Source of the DNA: Aquimarina sp. Aq78
GTDB lineage: Bacteria > Bacteroidota > Bacteroidia > Flavobacteriales > Flavobacteriaceae
Direction of reading: 5' to 3'
DNA length: 64,000 nucleotides
Assembly: GCF_900299525.1 (NCBI RefSeq)
Contig: NZ_OMKA01000016.1
Location: 1 to 64,000 of the forward strand
In this document: piece after piece, positions 40,851 through 51,510 of the stretch
Numbering within the stretch: the first letter of the stretch is position 1
Layout: every line of letters begins with the position of its first letter
Notes under the pieces: model-generated
Databases searched by the model: none
What the model saw: the letters and a program-made list of their open reading frames with translations, nothing else
Told to the model about the DNA's origin: nothing
Program-made: the position numbers and the translations under genes

Positions 40851-41513
40851 TTATTGCTCCTTCGCATATAATTTGTCTAATTTTTCTTTTCCTTCTTTCA
40901 TCTTTTCTTTTCCTTTTTTAATTGATTCTTTTAAGGCTTTTAGTTTTTCTTCGGCTTTAGTGATTTTGGCTTCTTTTTCTGCTATTTCTTCAGGAGTTAG
41001 AGCTTCTTCTCCTTCCTTTTCCTTTGCTTTTGCCAGGCGTTCTTTTGCTGCTTCAATTTTTTCTTTACCTCTAGTTATCCTTTCTTCATTCTTTTTCAAC
41101 ACCTCATTACGTTCTTTCACCATATTCTTAGCTTCTTCAGCTCTAGCCATTCCAAATTCCTTACCAGTTAATCCTTCTTTATTTTCACCATAGACCTTCT
41201 TATTAATCTTCTCTTCAGCTTTTTCTAAAGCTTTTTCGGCTTTTTCTTCAGCTTTTTCAGCCTTTTCAATAGCTTTATCCTTAGCTTCTTCTACTTTCTC
41301 TTCTAGTTTTTCAACTTTTTTTTCTGCTTTTTCTCTAGCTTTCTTTGCCTTCTCCTGAGCTTTTTTAGCTTTTTTTTCTGTCTTCTCCTGAGCTTTTTCT
41401 TTTTTCTCAGCTATTTTTTCTTTTGCTTCTTGAGATTTTCCCTGAGCAATTGTTACCTGATTCCCTAAAGTAAAAATCAAAACAAATACGAATACTAGTT
41501 TTATAAATTTCAT
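40851..41513 (-). CDS. Secreted Lys/Glu/Ala-rich helical protein, 220 aa
   Basis: Signal peptide 1-23 (NQVTIAQ). The rest is almost all K, E and A in i,i+4 patterns (KEKAQEKTEKKAKKAQEKAK), predicting a long single helix or coiled coil. It is broken by one complex segment near residues 107-127 (NKKVYGENKEGLTGKEFGMA). Such helices are periplasmic or surface spacers. The opposite strand has long open frames caused only by this composition. A tiny acidic lipoprotein lies just upstream. Confidence 0.7.
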   Translation of the reverse strand: MKFIKLVFVFVLIFTLGNQVTIAQGKSQEAKEKIAEKKEKAQEKTEKKAKKAQEKAKKAREKAEKKVEKLEEKVEEAKDKAIEKAEKAEEKAEKALEKAEEKINKKVYGENKEGLTGKEFGMARAEEAKNMVKERNEVLKKNEERITRGKEKIEAAKERLAKAKEKEGEEALTPEEIAEKEAKITKAEEKLKALKESIKKGKEKMKEGKEKLDKLYAKEQ

Positions 41514-41580
41514 GTTAGTTTTTTTAGTTAATGTTAGTAATAATTAAGAAGGTATGATGGTTTATTACAAAATGTTTTTT

Positions 41581-41784
41581 TTAGATATTATCCAAATCTT
41601 CTAACGATTCTTCTAATTCTTCTACTTTGGTTTCTACTTCTTCTGAGATTTGATCTAATTCAGATTCAACCGCTTCTATTTTTTCTACGGCTGCTTTGGT
41701 TTCTTCCTCTTCTTTTTTCTTATCTGTACAAGAAATTATTCCGAAAAGAAACATAATAGTAAATAACTTAATTCCTGTTTTCAT
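41581..41784 (-). CDS. Small acidic lipoprotein, 67 aa
   Basis: Lipoprotein signal with Cys19 (FGIISC) followed by about 45 residues, nearly all E, K, V and L (VEKIEAVESELDQISEEVE), predicting one acidic amphipathic helix. It resembles a Lpp-like helical lipoprotein in layout only. It precedes the Lys/Glu-rich secreted protein by 67 bp on the same strand; the two helices could associate. Confidence 0.65.
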   Translation of the reverse strand: MKTGIKLFTIMFLFGIISCTDKKKEEEETKAAVEKIEAVESELDQISEEVETKVEELEESLEDLDNI

Positions 41785-41857
41785 AATATTAAAATTTGGT
41801 TAGAATAAAACTATTCTAAATATACCATAATTTTATTTATAGATATACTTACAACTA

Positions 41858-41888
41858 TTTGTATCCTCTGCCCAATATATTATCTTTA
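41858..41888 (+). promoter_or_regulatory. Promoter of pheT
   Basis: TTTG at 41858-41861, a 19-nt spacer, and TATCTTTA at 41881-41888 fit the Bacteroidota -33/-7 consensus. The start codon is at 41914. Confidence 0.6.
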
Positions 41889-41913
41889 CCACCTGAATTT
41901 AGAAAGATCACAA

Positions 41914-44340
41914 ATGAAGATTTCGTATAACTGGCTGAAGCAATTTATTAATATCGATTGGGATGCAGAAAAAACCGGAGAACTCCTTACCGATTTAGGA
42001 TTGGAGGTAGAAGGAATAGAGTCCTATCAAAGTGTAAAAGGTGGACTAGAAGGTGTTATTATAGGGCAAGTTCTTAATTGCGAAAAACATCCAAATGCAG
42101 ATAAGCTTAAAATTACCAAAGTAGATTTAGGTAGTGGTGAACCAGTTCAGATTGTTTGTGGTGCTCCTAATGTTGCTGCTGGACAAAAAGTTCCTGTTGC
42201 AACTATTGGCACAAAACTTTACAATGATAAAGGTGAAGAATGGGTCATAAAAAAAGGAAAAATAAGAGGCGAAGAAAGCCATGGTATGATCTGCGCCGAG
42301 GATGAATTAGGGTTAGGAAAAAGTCATGATGGGATTATGGTTTTAAATACTGATATCACTGTAGGAACTAAAGCTGCAGAGATATTTGATATTGAAAATG
42401 ATTCTGTGTTTGAAATTGGATTAACTCCTAATCGTGCAGATGCAATGAGTCATTGGGGTACTGCACGTGATCTCAAAGCAGGATTACTACAAAAAGATCT
42501 TAATCTAGAACTCATTACTCCATCGGTGAGTAATTTTAGAGTAGAAAACAGGTTAAACAAAATCGACATAGAGGTCAAAAATACAGAACTGGCGCCTAGA
42601 TATTGTGGTGTAACAATTTCTGATATTAAAGTAAGTGAGTCTCCTGCCTGGTTGCAACATAGATTGAAAGCGATTGGAATTACTCCAAAAAACAATGTAG
42701 TAGATGTTACTAATTATGTTTTACATGAGCTAGGACAACCATTACACGCATTTGACGCACATTATATTGAAGGAAATAAAATTGAAGTAAAAACATTAGA
42801 TGCCGGTACTAAATTTATAACTCTAGATGAAGTAGAAAGAGAATTGCATCAGGAAGATCTTATGATCTGTGATGCTGTAAAACCTCTTTGCATTGCTGGT
42901 GTATTTGGAGGAGTAAACTCGGGAGTAACAGAAAGAACAACTTCGATTTTCTTAGAAAGTGCATATTTTGATCCTATTAGTATTCGTAAAACAGCAAAAC
43001 GACATGGTCTAAATACAGATGCTTCTTTTAGGTTTGAACGAGGTATTGATCCAAATATCACCGAATATGCTCTTAAAAGAGCTGCTCTATTGATACAGGA
43101 ACTTGCAGGAGGAAATATTTCTAGTGAAATCATGGATTTGTATCCAAAAAAAATTGAAGATTTTCAGGTAATTTTATCTTTTGAAAATGCTACAAAATTA
43201 ATTGGTGAAGAAGTACCTCAAGATACTATTAAAAGAATTCTCACTTCGTTAGACATTAAAATCAATAGTGTAACTGAGACAGGTATAGGCCTTACGATTC
43301 CTGCATATAGAAATGATGTACAAAGAGAAGTTGATGTTATAGAAGAAATTCTTAGAGTATACGGGTATAACACTATAGGTTTTACTCAAAAATTAAATGC
43401 TTCTATATCAAATATTGATAAGTTCTCTGATCATAATGTGCAAAATACGATATCAAATCAACTCGTTGGTCAGGGATTTTATGAGATGTTAGCCAACTCG
43501 CTTACCTCTCCTGATTATATTGCCTTAAGTGAACAACTTAAAGATGAAAATAATGTCGAGATGCTAAATCCACTTAGTAATGATTTGGCAGTAATGAGAC
43601 AATCTATGTTATTTTCAGGATTAGAAGCTGTGTCATATAACAGCAATAGAAAGCGATCAGATCTTAAATTATTTGAGTTTGGAAAAACATATCATAATTA
43701 CGAAGATAAAAGAATAGAAAATAAACATTTAAGCATTATTATTTCTGGAGATAGATCCAAAGAAACCTGGACCATGAGTTCGCAAACTAGTGATTTCTTT
43801 TACCTAAAAGGAATAGTATACTCTGTTTTAGAGCGCTTAGGGTTAACAAGGTTAAAAACTTCTCCTATAAAGAATGATGTTTTTGCAGAAGGTCTTTCTT
43901 TAAGTATTGGCAAAGCACAATTAGTTGATTTTGGGATACTAAAAAAATCTATACTAAAACATTTTTCTATTTCTCAGGAAGTATTGTATGCCGATTTTAA
44001 CTGGGATGTTATCTTGGAATATGCAAAACACAACAAAATAAAGTACACAGGTATCCCAAAGTTTCCTGAAGTACGTCGTGATTTTGCTTTGCTATTGGAT
44101 GATTCTATAAAGTTTGAAGAAATTCACACTATCGCCAAGCAAACCGAAAAACAAATTTTAAAAGATGTAAACTTATTCGATGTGTACCAAGGTAAAAACC
44201 TGCCTAAAGGGAAAAAATCGTATGCTGTAAGCTTCATTTTGCAAGACGATAATAAAACACTTACCGATAAACAAATTGATAAGATCATGAACAAGTTACA
44301 GTATAATTTTGAAAATAAATTAGGAGCTGAACTTAGATAA
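41914..44340 (+). CDS. pheT: Phenylalanyl-tRNA synthetase beta subunit
   Basis: Charges tRNA-Phe as part of the alpha2beta2 enzyme. Full length (808 aa), with the ISYNWLKQFI start, an EMAP/tRNA-binding OB domain (about 40-150: VIIGQVLNCEKHPNADKLKI, EESHGMICAEDELGLG), B3/B4, the B5 domain, the catalytic-like core and the C-terminal ferredoxin-fold anticodon-binding domain (FPEVRRDFALLLDD ... LPKGKKSYAVSFILQ). pheS is not adjacent, as is common in Bacteroidota. Confidence 0.97.
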   Translation: MKISYNWLKQFINIDWDAEKTGELLTDLGLEVEGIESYQSVKGGLEGVIIGQVLNCEKHPNADKLKITKVDLGSGEPVQIVCGAPNVAAGQKVPVATIGTKLYNDKGEEWVIKKGKIRGEESHGMICAEDELGLGKSHDGIMVLNTDITVGTKAAEIFDIENDSVFEIGLTPNRADAMSHWGTARDLKAGLLQKDLNLELITPSVSNFRVENRLNKIDIEVKNTELAPRYCGVTISDIKVSESPAWLQHRLKAIGITPKNNVVDVTNYVLHELGQPLHAFDAHYIEGNKIEVKTLDAGTKFITLDEVERELHQEDLMICDAVKPLCIAGVFGGVNSGVTERTTSIFLESAYFDPISIRKTAKRHGLNTDASFRFERGIDPNITEYALKRAALLIQELAGGNISSEIMDLYPKKIEDFQVILSFENATKLIGEEVPQDTIKRILTSLDIKINSVTETGIGLTIPAYRNDVQREVDVIEEILRVYGYNTIGFTQKLNASISNIDKFSDHNVQNTISNQLVGQGFYEMLANSLTSPDYIALSEQLKDENNVEMLNPLSNDLAVMRQSMLFSGLEAVSYNSNRKRSDLKLFEFGKTYHNYEDKRIENKHLSIIISGDRSKETWTMSSQTSDFFYLKGIVYSVLERLGLTRLKTSPIKNDVFAEGLSLSIGKAQLVDFGILKKSILKHFSISQEVLYADFNWDVILEYAKHNKIKYTGIPKFPEVRRDFALLLDDSIKFEEIHTIAKQTEKQILKDVNLFDVYQGKNLPKGKKSYAVSFILQDDNKTLTDKQIDKIMNKLQYNFENKLGAELR

Positions 44341-44390
44341 ATAACAGTATTCAATCTAGGATACTATTCTATAAGTGCTCAAATAGATCA

Positions 44391-44426
44391 TAAAAAAAAC
44401 CGGAATGTATATTCCGGTTTTTTTTA
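44391..44426. terminator. Bidirectional terminator
   Basis: AAAAAAACCGGAAT...ATTCCGGTTTTTTT, a long perfect stem flanked by A and T runs between the convergent pheT and TPR genes. Confidence 0.9.
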
Positions 44427-44449
44427 TGACTTATTAAAAGGATCTACTA

Positions 44450-45724
44450 TTAGTTACCTCCTTCTAAAGCTTTAAGTTTATCTTTCATTTCACCAGCTTT
44501 AGGATCATCCAACTGATAAAATATATTCATCAATGTACGAATAGCTTCTACATTGTCAGGATTACTTTTTAGAGCTCCTTCAAGATAAGGAACAGCTGTT
44601 TTATATAATTCTGATCTCTTTTTTGTTAGTTCTTCATATTTTCTATTATCACTTGAAGATGTTCCTAAACCATTCATCTCGTCTACAATCTTAGTTTCTC
44701 CACTTAAAATTATAGAAGCAATATTAATTTGAGCAGCAGTATAATCTGGCTTTAGCTCTAAAGCCTTCTTATAGTATCCCATTGCCTGATCATTGTCACC
44801 AAGACGAGATGCACTAACTCCTAAATTATATAGTAAATCTGGGTTTTCAGGGTCGTTAGCTACGATCTGTTCCATAATCTCCTTATACTTAGCAATATTA
44901 CCTAACTTATAATATACGTCGGCTTCTGCCTGCATTAATGCAGAATCCTCAGGGTTTTCTTTTTTAGCCTCTTCAATAGCAGCTACAGCTTCTTCATCTT
45001 TTCCTTGGCTCATATAAATCAAGGCAATATTTTTAGCAATCTCTCCTTTTTTGGATTCAGAAGTTTTAGTTTCTGGTTTAATATACTCTCCAGATTTTAC
45101 AGAAAGATCTCTTATTTGTTTAGATTCGAAAACATCAAGCTTACCAGTTTCTTTATGCGTTGCTACAAATTCCTTTTTTTCTCCGCTAAAACCAAGGTCT
45201 TTTAATTCCTTGTAATATTTTAGAGCAGTATCATAGTCTTTATCATTAACAGCGTTACCCGCTGCATAATATAAATATGTAGTATCAGCTTTATTAGTTG
45301 TATATCCTAAATAAAGTTTTTCTGATGCTCCTTTATAATTTTTTGCATTCTGATCTTTAATTGCATTTTCGATTAAAGATTGACGCAATAATTGTAATTT
45401 TTGTGATGCATCAGCAGTATATTTAGATGCTCCTGCTGCTGCTTCAATTTCGATTGTTTTATTATAAGCACTTGCTGCACTTTCGATTTTATCTAAAGAT
45501 TCACCTGCAGAAGCAGCTATAACCTGACCTTTAAGAAAATAATAGTTTGCCTTCATTTTATCATCGGCAGCATCCAACTGTCCTTCTGCAGCTTGTAATG
45601 CTTCTGCTGCTACATCCATATCGCCAGATTTTAAAGCTTTGGCGGCTGATTTTATTGCTTGTTTTTGGGAAAATCCAAAAGCACTAACAGCTAGAAATAG
45701 TACTACGAAAAATTTAGTCTTCAT
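44450..45724 (-). CDS. Exported TPR-repeat protein, 424 aa
   Basis: Signal peptide 1-19 (SAFGFSQ). Several tetratricopeptide units run through the protein, clearest at LLYNLGVSASRLGDNDQAMG / YYKKALELKPDYTAAQINIA and in the earlier KGEIAKNIALIYMSQGKDEE. A periplasmic scaffold role is likely but unproven. It lies 30 bp downstream of gyrA on the same strand and is probably cotranscribed with it. Confidence 0.85.
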   Translation of the reverse strand: MKTKFFVVLFLAVSAFGFSQKQAIKSAAKALKSGDMDVAAEALQAAEGQLDAADDKMKANYYFLKGQVIAASAGESLDKIESAASAYNKTIEIEAAAGASKYTADASQKLQLLRQSLIENAIKDQNAKNYKGASEKLYLGYTTNKADTTYLYYAAGNAVNDKDYDTALKYYKELKDLGFSGEKKEFVATHKETGKLDVFESKQIRDLSVKSGEYIKPETKTSESKKGEIAKNIALIYMSQGKDEEAVAAIEEAKKENPEDSALMQAEADVYYKLGNIAKYKEIMEQIVANDPENPDLLYNLGVSASRLGDNDQAMGYYKKALELKPDYTAAQINIASIILSGETKIVDEMNGLGTSSSDNRKYEELTKKRSELYKTAVPYLEGALKSNPDNVEAIRTLMNIFYQLDDPKAGEMKDKLKALEGGN

Positions 45725-45754
45725 TACTTGAGTTTTTTTTAAAATGGGATTTAA

Positions 45755-48298
45755 TTATTGTTTTGTTTCATTATCAATATTCGTGCCATCTGAAGCATTA
45801 TCAGTATCTGTCTCAGAAGAATCAACATCTTCTATATCTTCATCCTGATCTATATCGTCTTCGTCATGCATAACTTTTGCTACTGCAGCAATAGAATCTT
45901 TACCTTTTAAATTAATAAGACGTACACCTTGTGTTGCGCGTCCCATTACACGTAAGTCTTCTATTGCAAGTCGAATAGCGATTCCTGATTTATTTATAAT
46001 CATAAGATCATCTAAATCGGTAACGTTCTTAATTGCTACCAGGCTTCCTGTTTTATCTGTAACAGAAATGGTTTTAACACCTTTACCTCCTCTATTCGTT
46101 ATTCTATAATCTTCTAATTTAGAGCGTTTTCCATAACCATTTTCTGAAACTACTAAGATATTACTTTCCATTTCATTAACAGCTACCATACCAATTACTT
46201 CATCTTTATCATCGGCAAGTCGGATTCCTCTTACTCCTGAGGCTCCACGCCCCATTGGTCTAGTCTTTTCTTCTTCAAATCGAATTGCTTTACCCGATTT
46301 TACTGCTAGCATTACCTGACTTTTACCATCGGTTAACTTAGCTTCTAGAAGCTCGTCATTATCTTTAATAGTAATTGCATTAATACCATTTGTTCTCGGT
46401 CTGGAATATTGTTCTAATGATGTCTTTTTGACCTGACCTTTTTTCGTTGCCATAATGACATAATGCGAATTAATATACTCTTCATCTTTAAGATCCTGAG
46501 TACAGATAAAAGCTTTCACTTTATCGTCATTATGTATATTAATTAGATTTTGAATAGCTCTTCCTTTAGAAGTTTTACTTCCTTCTGGAATTTCATATAC
46601 TCTCATCCAGAAACATTTTCCTTTCTGAGTAAAGAACAGCATGTACTGATGATTGGTTCCTACAAATAAATGTTCAAGAAAATCCTCATTACGTGTTGTA
46701 CTTCCTTTTTGTCCTACTCCTCCTCTATTTTGTTTCTTATATTCATTAAGAGAAGTTCTTTTTATATATCCTGCATGTGAAATCGTAATTACTACTTTTT
46801 CATCCGGAATCATATCTTCTATACTCAGATCTCCACCTGCATATTCTATTTGAGAACGACGCTCATCACCATATTTTTCTTTTATTTCTGCCAGCTCGTC
46901 CTTAATGATCTGCATTCTACGCTCCTTCTTTTCCAAAATATCCTTAAGGTCATCAATAGTCTTCATCAACTCATCATACTCTGCACGTAGCTTATCTTGT
47001 TCAAGACCTGTTAATTGACGCAAACGCATCTCTACGATTGCTTTGGCCTGTATTTCAGAAAGTTTGAAACGCTTTATTAATTTTTCGCGTGCCTCATCTG
47101 CATTTGCAGAAGAACGAATTAAAGCAATCACTTCATCAATATTATCAGAGGCTATAATTAACCCTTCAAGAATATGAGCTCTTTCTTCAGCTTTTTTCAA
47201 TTCATATTTTGTACGACGAACAACTACTTCATGTCTGTGTTCGACAAAATGATGAATCATTTCTTTTACATTCAACAGCTGTGGTCTTCCATTAACCAGT
47301 GCAATATTATTTACACTAAACGAAGATTGTAAGGCTGTATATTTATATAAAAGGTTTAGTACTATATTAGGTATTGCATCACGTTTAAGAACGTATACGA
47401 TACGCATACCGTTTCTATCAGACTCATCACGTATTGTAGAAATCCCTTCAATCTTCTTATCATTAACAAGGTCAGCAGTTTTTTTAATCATATCTGCCTT
47501 ATTCACTTGATAAGGGATCTCGGTAACGATTATACTTTCTCTACCGTTTACTTCTTCAAAACTTGCTTTAGCTCGTATAACGACTCTTCCTCTACCCGTT
47601 TTAAAAGCCTCCCTAACACCATCATAACCATAGATTGTTCCTCCTGTAGGAAAATCCGGGGCTTTAATATATTGTATTAATTCATCAATTTCGATATCGT
47701 TATTCTCAATATAAGCAACTGTACCATCAACAACCTCACTTAGATTATGCGGAGGCATATTTGTTGCCATACCCACTGCAATTCCCGAAGCTCCATTTAT
47801 TAATAATCCCGGAACTCTTGTTGGCAGAACTGTTGGTTCTTGTAAGGTATCATCAAAATTAAATGTATGATCTACAGTGTCTTTTTCGATATCTGCCAGC
47901 ATATCTTCAGATATCTTACGCATTCTTGCTTCTGTATAACGCATAGCCGCGGGACTATCACCATCTACAGAACCAAAGTTACCCTGGCCATCAACTAACA
48001 TATATCTCAAACTCCATTCTTGCGCCATACGAACCATCGTATCATATACAGACGTATCACCATGCGGGTGATATTTACCAAGAACCTCACCTACAATTCT
48101 TGCAGATTTCTTGTGGGCACTACTTGCTTTAACACCCAGTTCATACATACCGTATAAAACACGTCTATGTACGGGCTTAAGACCATCCCTAACATCAGGA
48201 AGTGCACGAGATACTATAACAGACATTGAGTAATCAATGTATGCCGATTTCATCTCATCTTCTATATTGATAGGTATAAGCTTTTCTCCATCAGCCAT
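45755..48298 (-). CDS. gyrA: DNA gyrase subunit A
   Basis: Breaks and reseals DNA in the GyrA2B2 enzyme. Full length at 847 aa: the winged-helix domain with catalytic Tyr121 ([10 protein letters not shown]), the quinolone-region motif [13 protein letters not shown], the tower and coiled coil, and a C-terminal six-bladed pinwheel containing the GyrA box-type [10 protein letters not shown]. The tail is very acidic (D/E-rich). In the quinolone region the residues are Thr82-Ser83, with Asp at 86 kept, so no obvious resistance change is seen. Confidence 0.97.
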   Translation of the reverse strand: MADGEKLIPINIEDEMKSAYIDYSMSVIVSRALPDVRDGLKPVHRRVLYGMYELGVKASSAHKKSARIVGEVLGKYHPHGDTSVYDTMVRMAQEWSLRYMLVDGQGNFGSVDGDSPAAMRYTEARMRKISEDMLADIEKDTVDHTFNFDDTLQEPTVLPTRVPGLLINGASGIAVGMATNMPPHNLSEVVDGTVAYIENNDIEIDELIQYIKAPDFPTGGTIYGYDGVREAFKTGRGRVVIRAKASFEEVNGRESIIVTEIPYQVNKADMIKKTADLVNDKKIEGISTIRDESDRNGMRIVYVLKRDAIPNIVLNLLYKYTALQSSFSVNNIALVNGRPQLLNVKEMIHHFVEHRHEVVVRRTKYELKKAEERAHILEGLIIASDNIDEVIALIRSSANADEAREKLIKRFKLSEIQAKAIVEMRLRQLTGLEQDKLRAEYDELMKTIDDLKDILEKKERRMQIIKDELAEIKEKYGDERRSQIEYAGGDLSIEDMIPDEKVVITISHAGYIKRTSLNEYKKQNRGGVGQKGSTTRNEDFLEHLFVGTNHQYMLFFTQKGKCFWMRVYEIPEGSKTSKGRAIQNLINIHNDDKVKAFICTQDLKDEEYINSHYVIMATKKGQVKKTSLEQYSRPRTNGINAITIKDNDELLEAKLTDGKSQVMLAVKSGKAIRFEEEKTRPMGRGASGVRGIRLADDKDEVIGMVAVNEMESNILVVSENGYGKRSKLEDYRITNRGGKGVKTISVTDKTGSLVAIKNVTDLDDLMIINKSGIAIRLAIEDLRVMGRATQGVRLINLKGKDSIAAVAKVMHDEDDIDQDEDIEDVDSSETDTDNASDGTNIDNETKQ

Positions 48299-48500
48299 AA
48301 AAAATTATTTTATTCTAAAAATTGATTAATTAAACGCGCTAATTTAAGTAAATTAAGACGGTTTTAACAGCCAATTACCTATCTAATATACGTAATTTAT
48401 TAACAATAGTAAGGATATAGATAGTTAATAAGTCTACGATCATAGGTTTTGATTATTAAAGCATTTTTTGTCTATTTACCAATAAAAGCAAAAAAACCTT

Positions 48501-48535
48501 AAAAGACACTGTCTCGGAGCTAGTGTTTTTTTTTA
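48501..48535 (+). terminator. Terminator-like hairpin upstream of clpC
   Basis: AAAAGACACT pairs over 10 bp (one G-T) with AGTGTTTTTT, followed by more T. It points in the plus direction although no plus-strand gene precedes it (gyrA is divergent). It may end a short uncharacterised transcript from the gyrA-clpC spacer (48,299-48,500, otherwise featureless). Confidence 0.5.
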
Positions 48536-48608
48536 GAGCTTGAAATTACATGACAAAATACCCTATTGTCAAAATATATATGTTAATGATCGATTAAAAG
48601 GAATAGTT

Positions 48609-48639
48609 TTTGTCAATATAATTCTAAAAATTACTATTT
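48609..48639 (+). promoter_or_regulatory. Candidate clpC promoter
   Basis: TTTG at 48609-48612, a 19-nt spacer, then TACTATTT at 48632-48639, 27 bp before the ATG. The spacing is consensus-like; the -7 box is imperfect. Confidence 0.45.
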
Positions 48640-48665
48640 TAGTTATAAAGAAAGAGAATAATTTT

Positions 48666-51224
48666 ATGGATGATAATTTTTCACCCAGAGTAAAAGATGT
48701 TATTGCATACAGTAAAGAAGAAGCTCTTAGATTAGGGCATGACTTTATCGGTACAGAACACCTTATGCTAGGGTTGCTACGTGACGGAAGTGGTAAAGCT
48801 ATTAATATTCTAGATGCGCTGGATATCGATTTGACCAATCTAAGAAGAAAGGTCGAGATTCTTAGCCCTGCAAATCCAAATATAGCCGTTGCCTCAAACG
48901 AGAAAAAAAATTTACATTTAACCAGACAGGCAGAAAGAGCACTAAAAACTACTTTTTTAGAAGCTAAACTATTTCAAAGTTCTTCTATTAATACTGCTCA
49001 TCTTCTGTTATGTATTCTAAGAAATGAAAACGACCCAACTACAAAACTTTTAAATCGTTTAAAAGTAGATTACGATAATGTTAAAGACCAATTTAAGTTT
49101 ATGATTGCTAACGAAGAAGAATATATAGATAACCCAAAAGCAGAATCTTTCTCTGAAGATGATGATGATTTAACAGGAGATTCATCCAAAGAAAACCCTT
49201 TTAACTCTCCTTCTGGAGGAAGTAAAGCAGGGAAAAAATCTAAAACTCCTGTTTTAGACAACTTTGGCCGTGATTTAACTGCAATGGCAGAAGAAGGAAA
49301 ACTCGATCCGGTAGTAGGACGATCCAAAGAAATAGAGCGCGTATCTCAAATATTAAGTAGACGTAAAAAGAACAACCCTCTCCTTATAGGAGAACCCGGA
49401 GTGGGTAAATCTGCCATTGCAGAAGGACTTGCTCTAAGAATAGTGAAACGAAAAGTTTCTAGAATCTTATTTGACAAAAGAGTGGTTACTCTTGATCTGG
49501 CTAGCTTAGTAGCAGGAACCAAATATCGTGGACAATTCGAAGAACGAATGAAAGCGGTAATGAACGAATTAGAAAAGAACGATGATATCATTCTTTTTAT
49601 AGACGAAATCCATACTATTGTTGGTGCTGGTGGCGCTACAGGAAGTTTAGACGCTTCGAATATGTTTAAACCAGCCTTAGCAAGAGGTGAAATTCAATGT
49701 ATTGGAGCTACAACCTTAGATGAATATCGTCAATATATAGAAAAAGATGGCGCATTAGAAAGACGTTTTCAGAAAGTAATTGTAGAACCTACAAATATTG
49801 AAGAAACCATAGAAATTCTTAATAATATTAAGGAAAAATATGAAGAACATCACAATGTTAGTTATACACCAGAGGCTATCCAAGCTTGTGTAAAACTAAC
49901 TAATAGATATATGACAGATCGCTTTTTACCAGACAAAGCTATCGATGCACTGGACGAAGCTGGTTCTAGAGTACATATTACTAATATTGATGTTCCTAAG
50001 AAAGTACTTGATCTCGAGAAAAAACTTGAAGAAGTAAGAGAACTAAAAAACAGTGTAGTCAAAAAACAAAAATACGAAGAAGCTGCAAAACTTAGAGATG
50101 ACGAAAAGAATCTGGAGAAAGAACTAGGAGTTGCACAAGAACAATGGGAAAAAGAATCTAAATTACATAAAGAAACCGTTGATGAAGAAAACGTAGCAGA
50201 TGTAGTTTCTATGATGACTGGTATCCCCGTTAATCGTATCGCACAGACCGAAAGCAATAAACTTGCCGAATTACCTGATCTAATTATGGGTAAAGTTATT
50301 GGACAGGATGAAGCTGTTACCAAAGTCGTAAAAGCAATACAACGTAACCGTGCCGGATTAAAAGATCCTAACAAACCTATTGGGTCATTTATATTTTTAG
50401 GACAAACAGGAGTTGGTAAAACACAGTTAGCCAAAGTCTTGGCTAGAGAGCTTTTTGATAGTGAAGACACACTTATTCGTATTGATATGAGTGAGTATAT
50501 GGAGAAATTCGCAGTTTCAAGACTTATTGGAGCACCTCCTGGATATGTTGGTTACGAAGAAGGAGGCCAACTTACCGAGAAAGTAAGAAGAAAACCATAT
50601 GCAGTTATTTTATTAGATGAAATCGAAAAGGCACATCCCGATGTATTCAACATGATGCTTCAAGTACTAGATGATGGATACCTTACTGATAGTCTTGGAC
50701 GAAAAATTGATTTCAGAAATGCTATAATCATTATGACTTCTAATATTGGAGCGCGTAAACTGAAAGACTTTGGACAAGGAGTTGGTTTTGGAACTTCTGC
50801 CAAAAAGACTCAAGCAGAAGATTATGCAAAAGGAGTAATAGAAAATGCATTAAAAAAAGCATTTGCTCCTGAGTTTCTGAACCGAGTAGATGATGTTGTT
50901 GTATTTAACGCATTAGAACGAGAGGATATCCATAAAATTATCGATATCGAACTTGATAAACTATATGGACGAATTAAAGATCTCGGATACGACTTATCCT
51001 TAAGTGAAAAAGCTAAGGATTACATTACCGAAAAAGGTTTTGATAGACAGTATGGCGCAAGACCTTTAAAAAGAGCTATTCAAAAATATATAGAAGATGC
51101 TTTAGCAGAAGAGATTATAAACTCTCAGCTTGGAGAAGGAGATAGCATATTCATGGATATGGATGATGATTCTGGTGAATTAACAATTACTATTAAAAAA
51201 GCAGAAGAATCTACTGAATCCTAA
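48666..51224 (+). CDS. clpC: AAA+ protease unfoldase ClpC
   Basis: ATP-dependent unfoldase that feeds ClpP. 852 aa: Clp N-domain repeats (about 5-145), first AAA+ with Walker A GEPGVGKSA at about 242, a UVR-type linker (KKQKYEEAAKLRDDEK, about 465), second AAA+ with GQTGVGKTQ at about 579 and the C-terminal D2-small domain. The UVR linker distinguishes ClpC from ClpA. The frame is open from TTG 48540, but homologous sequence begins at MDDNFSPRVKDVI (48666). Confidence 0.95.
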   Translation: MDDNFSPRVKDVIAYSKEEALRLGHDFIGTEHLMLGLLRDGSGKAINILDALDIDLTNLRRKVEILSPANPNIAVASNEKKNLHLTRQAERALKTTFLEAKLFQSSSINTAHLLLCILRNENDPTTKLLNRLKVDYDNVKDQFKFMIANEEEYIDNPKAESFSEDDDDLTGDSSKENPFNSPSGGSKAGKKSKTPVLDNFGRDLTAMAEEGKLDPVVGRSKEIERVSQILSRRKKNNPLLIGEPGVGKSAIAEGLALRIVKRKVSRILFDKRVVTLDLASLVAGTKYRGQFEERMKAVMNELEKNDDIILFIDEIHTIVGAGGATGSLDASNMFKPALARGEIQCIGATTLDEYRQYIEKDGALERRFQKVIVEPTNIEETIEILNNIKEKYEEHHNVSYTPEAIQACVKLTNRYMTDRFLPDKAIDALDEAGSRVHITNIDVPKKVLDLEKKLEEVRELKNSVVKKQKYEEAAKLRDDEKNLEKELGVAQEQWEKESKLHKETVDEENVADVVSMMTGIPVNRIAQTESNKLAELPDLIMGKVIGQDEAVTKVVKAIQRNRAGLKDPNKPIGSFIFLGQTGVGKTQLAKVLARELFDSEDTLIRIDMSEYMEKFAVSRLIGAPPGYVGYEEGGQLTEKVRRKPYAVILLDEIEKAHPDVFNMMLQVLDDGYLTDSLGRKIDFRNAIIIMTSNIGARKLKDFGQGVGFGTSAKKTQAEDYAKGVIENALKKAFAPEFLNRVDDVVVFNALEREDIHKIIDIELDKLYGRIKDLGYDLSLSEKAKDYITEKGFDRQYGARPLKRAIQKYIEDALAEEIINSQLGEGDSIFMDMDDDSGELTITIKKAEESTES

Positions 51225-51244
51225 TCATCAAAGCATAACAATTA

Positions 51245-51283
51245 CAAAAAAGACTGTTATCTCTAAAATAACAGTCTTTTTTA
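51245..51283 (+). terminator. Rho-independent terminator
   Basis: AAAAAAGACTGTTAT...ATAACAGTCTTTTTT, a strong symmetrical stem 20 bp after clpC. Confidence 0.9.
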
Positions 51284-51510
51284 TAATCCATTAAAGAAAC
51301 TTTATTAAAAGCTGTTGAGCTACTTAACTAAATAATATCAACCCCAAATAAACAGAACGAATATAGCCATGAATTTAACATGAGACATATTTTAGCCTCT
51401 TAATAAATTCATGTTTTTTTCATATATTATACGATAAAATAGCATGAAAAAGTTTTATTTTCACCCTGTTTTTGTATCTAAAACACATGTTAAAAGCTAA
51501 CAAAAACCTA

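Noticed and set aside
40873-41193. Plus-strand frame rich in Phe and Ser opposite the Lys/Glu-rich gene
   Set aside because: It is a shadow of the low-complexity KE-rich codons (AAA/GAA read backwards as TTT/TTC); no start context or homology.
49862-50470. 202-codon minus-strand frame inside clpC
   Set aside because: It lies fully within a well-recognised coding region, is Ser/Leu/Phe-rich as expected of an antisense frame, and has no supporting motif.
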